This document shows positions 13,460 through 13,491 of a stretch of DNA of 13,491 bases, in pieces; the first letter of the stretch is position 1, and each line of letters starts with the position of its first letter. Under the pieces are notes generated by a model that was not told the origin of the DNA, ran no database searches, and worked only from the letters and a program-made list of their open reading frames with translations. Where the stretch lies: assembly GCA_900548535.1 (NCBI GenBank), contig URLG01000071.1, positions 1-13,491 on the forward strand, read 5' to 3'. A program made the position numbers and the translations under genes. The DNA is from Candidatus Segatella intestinihominis (GTDB lineage Bacteria; Bacteroidota; Bacteroidia; Bacteroidales; Bacteroidaceae).

Positions 13460-13491
13460 TTTGGCAGTTCCCGATTTTCCACATATTTTTG
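13460..13491 (+). promoter_or_regulatory. Bacteroidota-type promoter at the window edge
   Basis: TTTG (13460-13463), a 20-nt spacer, and TATTTTTG (13484-13491): both boxes are perfect with ideal spacing, the same geometry as the promoter at 752-783. It points out of the window to an unseen gene. Just upstream, CACT-TTCTG-AGTG followed by CTTTTT (13444-13462) is a weak terminator-like hairpin. Confidence 0.65.

Overview
The window looks like a chromosomal segment of a Bacteroidota bacterium, most likely Prevotella/Segatella. Three things suggest this. Most intergenic regions carry a Bacteroidota-type -7 box (TAnnTTTG). The proteins have the Bacteroidota look: a YbeY with the HGILHLCGINDK variant, a DUF2851 protein next to DprA, and a long-insert signal peptidase followed by a second S26-like protein. 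The last gene encodes a BspA-like leucine-rich repeat protein. The genus assignment is inference, because no ribosomal RNA gene is present.

Layout. Positions 1-718 (minus) hold the first 239 codons of a bile-acid:sodium-symporter family transporter. Diverging from it is a plus-strand run of ruvB, coaD and ybeY (887-2886): Holliday junction branch migration, coenzyme A synthesis and rRNA maturation. Converging on ybeY is a minus-strand block, read right to left: a hotdog-fold thioesterase (6885-6472), a DUF2851 protein coupled to dprA by a TAATG overlap (6389-3967), and dusB with its own promoter (3865-2873). From 7101 a plus-strand operon runs dapB, lepB, a degenerate S26-like protein that has lost both catalytic residues, and a WbqC-family gene (to 10498). 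A Fic-domain AMP-transferase gene (11663-10617, minus) faces it, with terminator-like hairpins between them.

The right end is different. From 11697 to 12293 there is no convincing protein gene. Instead there are strong inverted repeats, a plus-strand promoter and a GC-rich helix followed by a T run, which together suggest a structured non-coding RNA of about 370 nt or a long leader. After it comes an A+T-rich gene for a secreted BspA-like protein whose repeat domain stops in mid-repeat at 13367. The last 32 bases are a near-ideal promoter pointing out of the window.

Points of most interest: (1) a palindromic element with 21-nt repeats lying in frame inside wbqC; (2) an A+T-rich intergenic repeat found twice, which seems to supply the stop codon of coaD and the TTG start of wbqC; (3) the candidate RNA at 11848-12220; (4) the inactive-looking signal peptidase homologue with a cysteine cluster; (5) the DUF2851-DprA pair, where DUF2851 shows a nuclease-like GPDF...VEIH pattern and a four-cysteine C-terminus.
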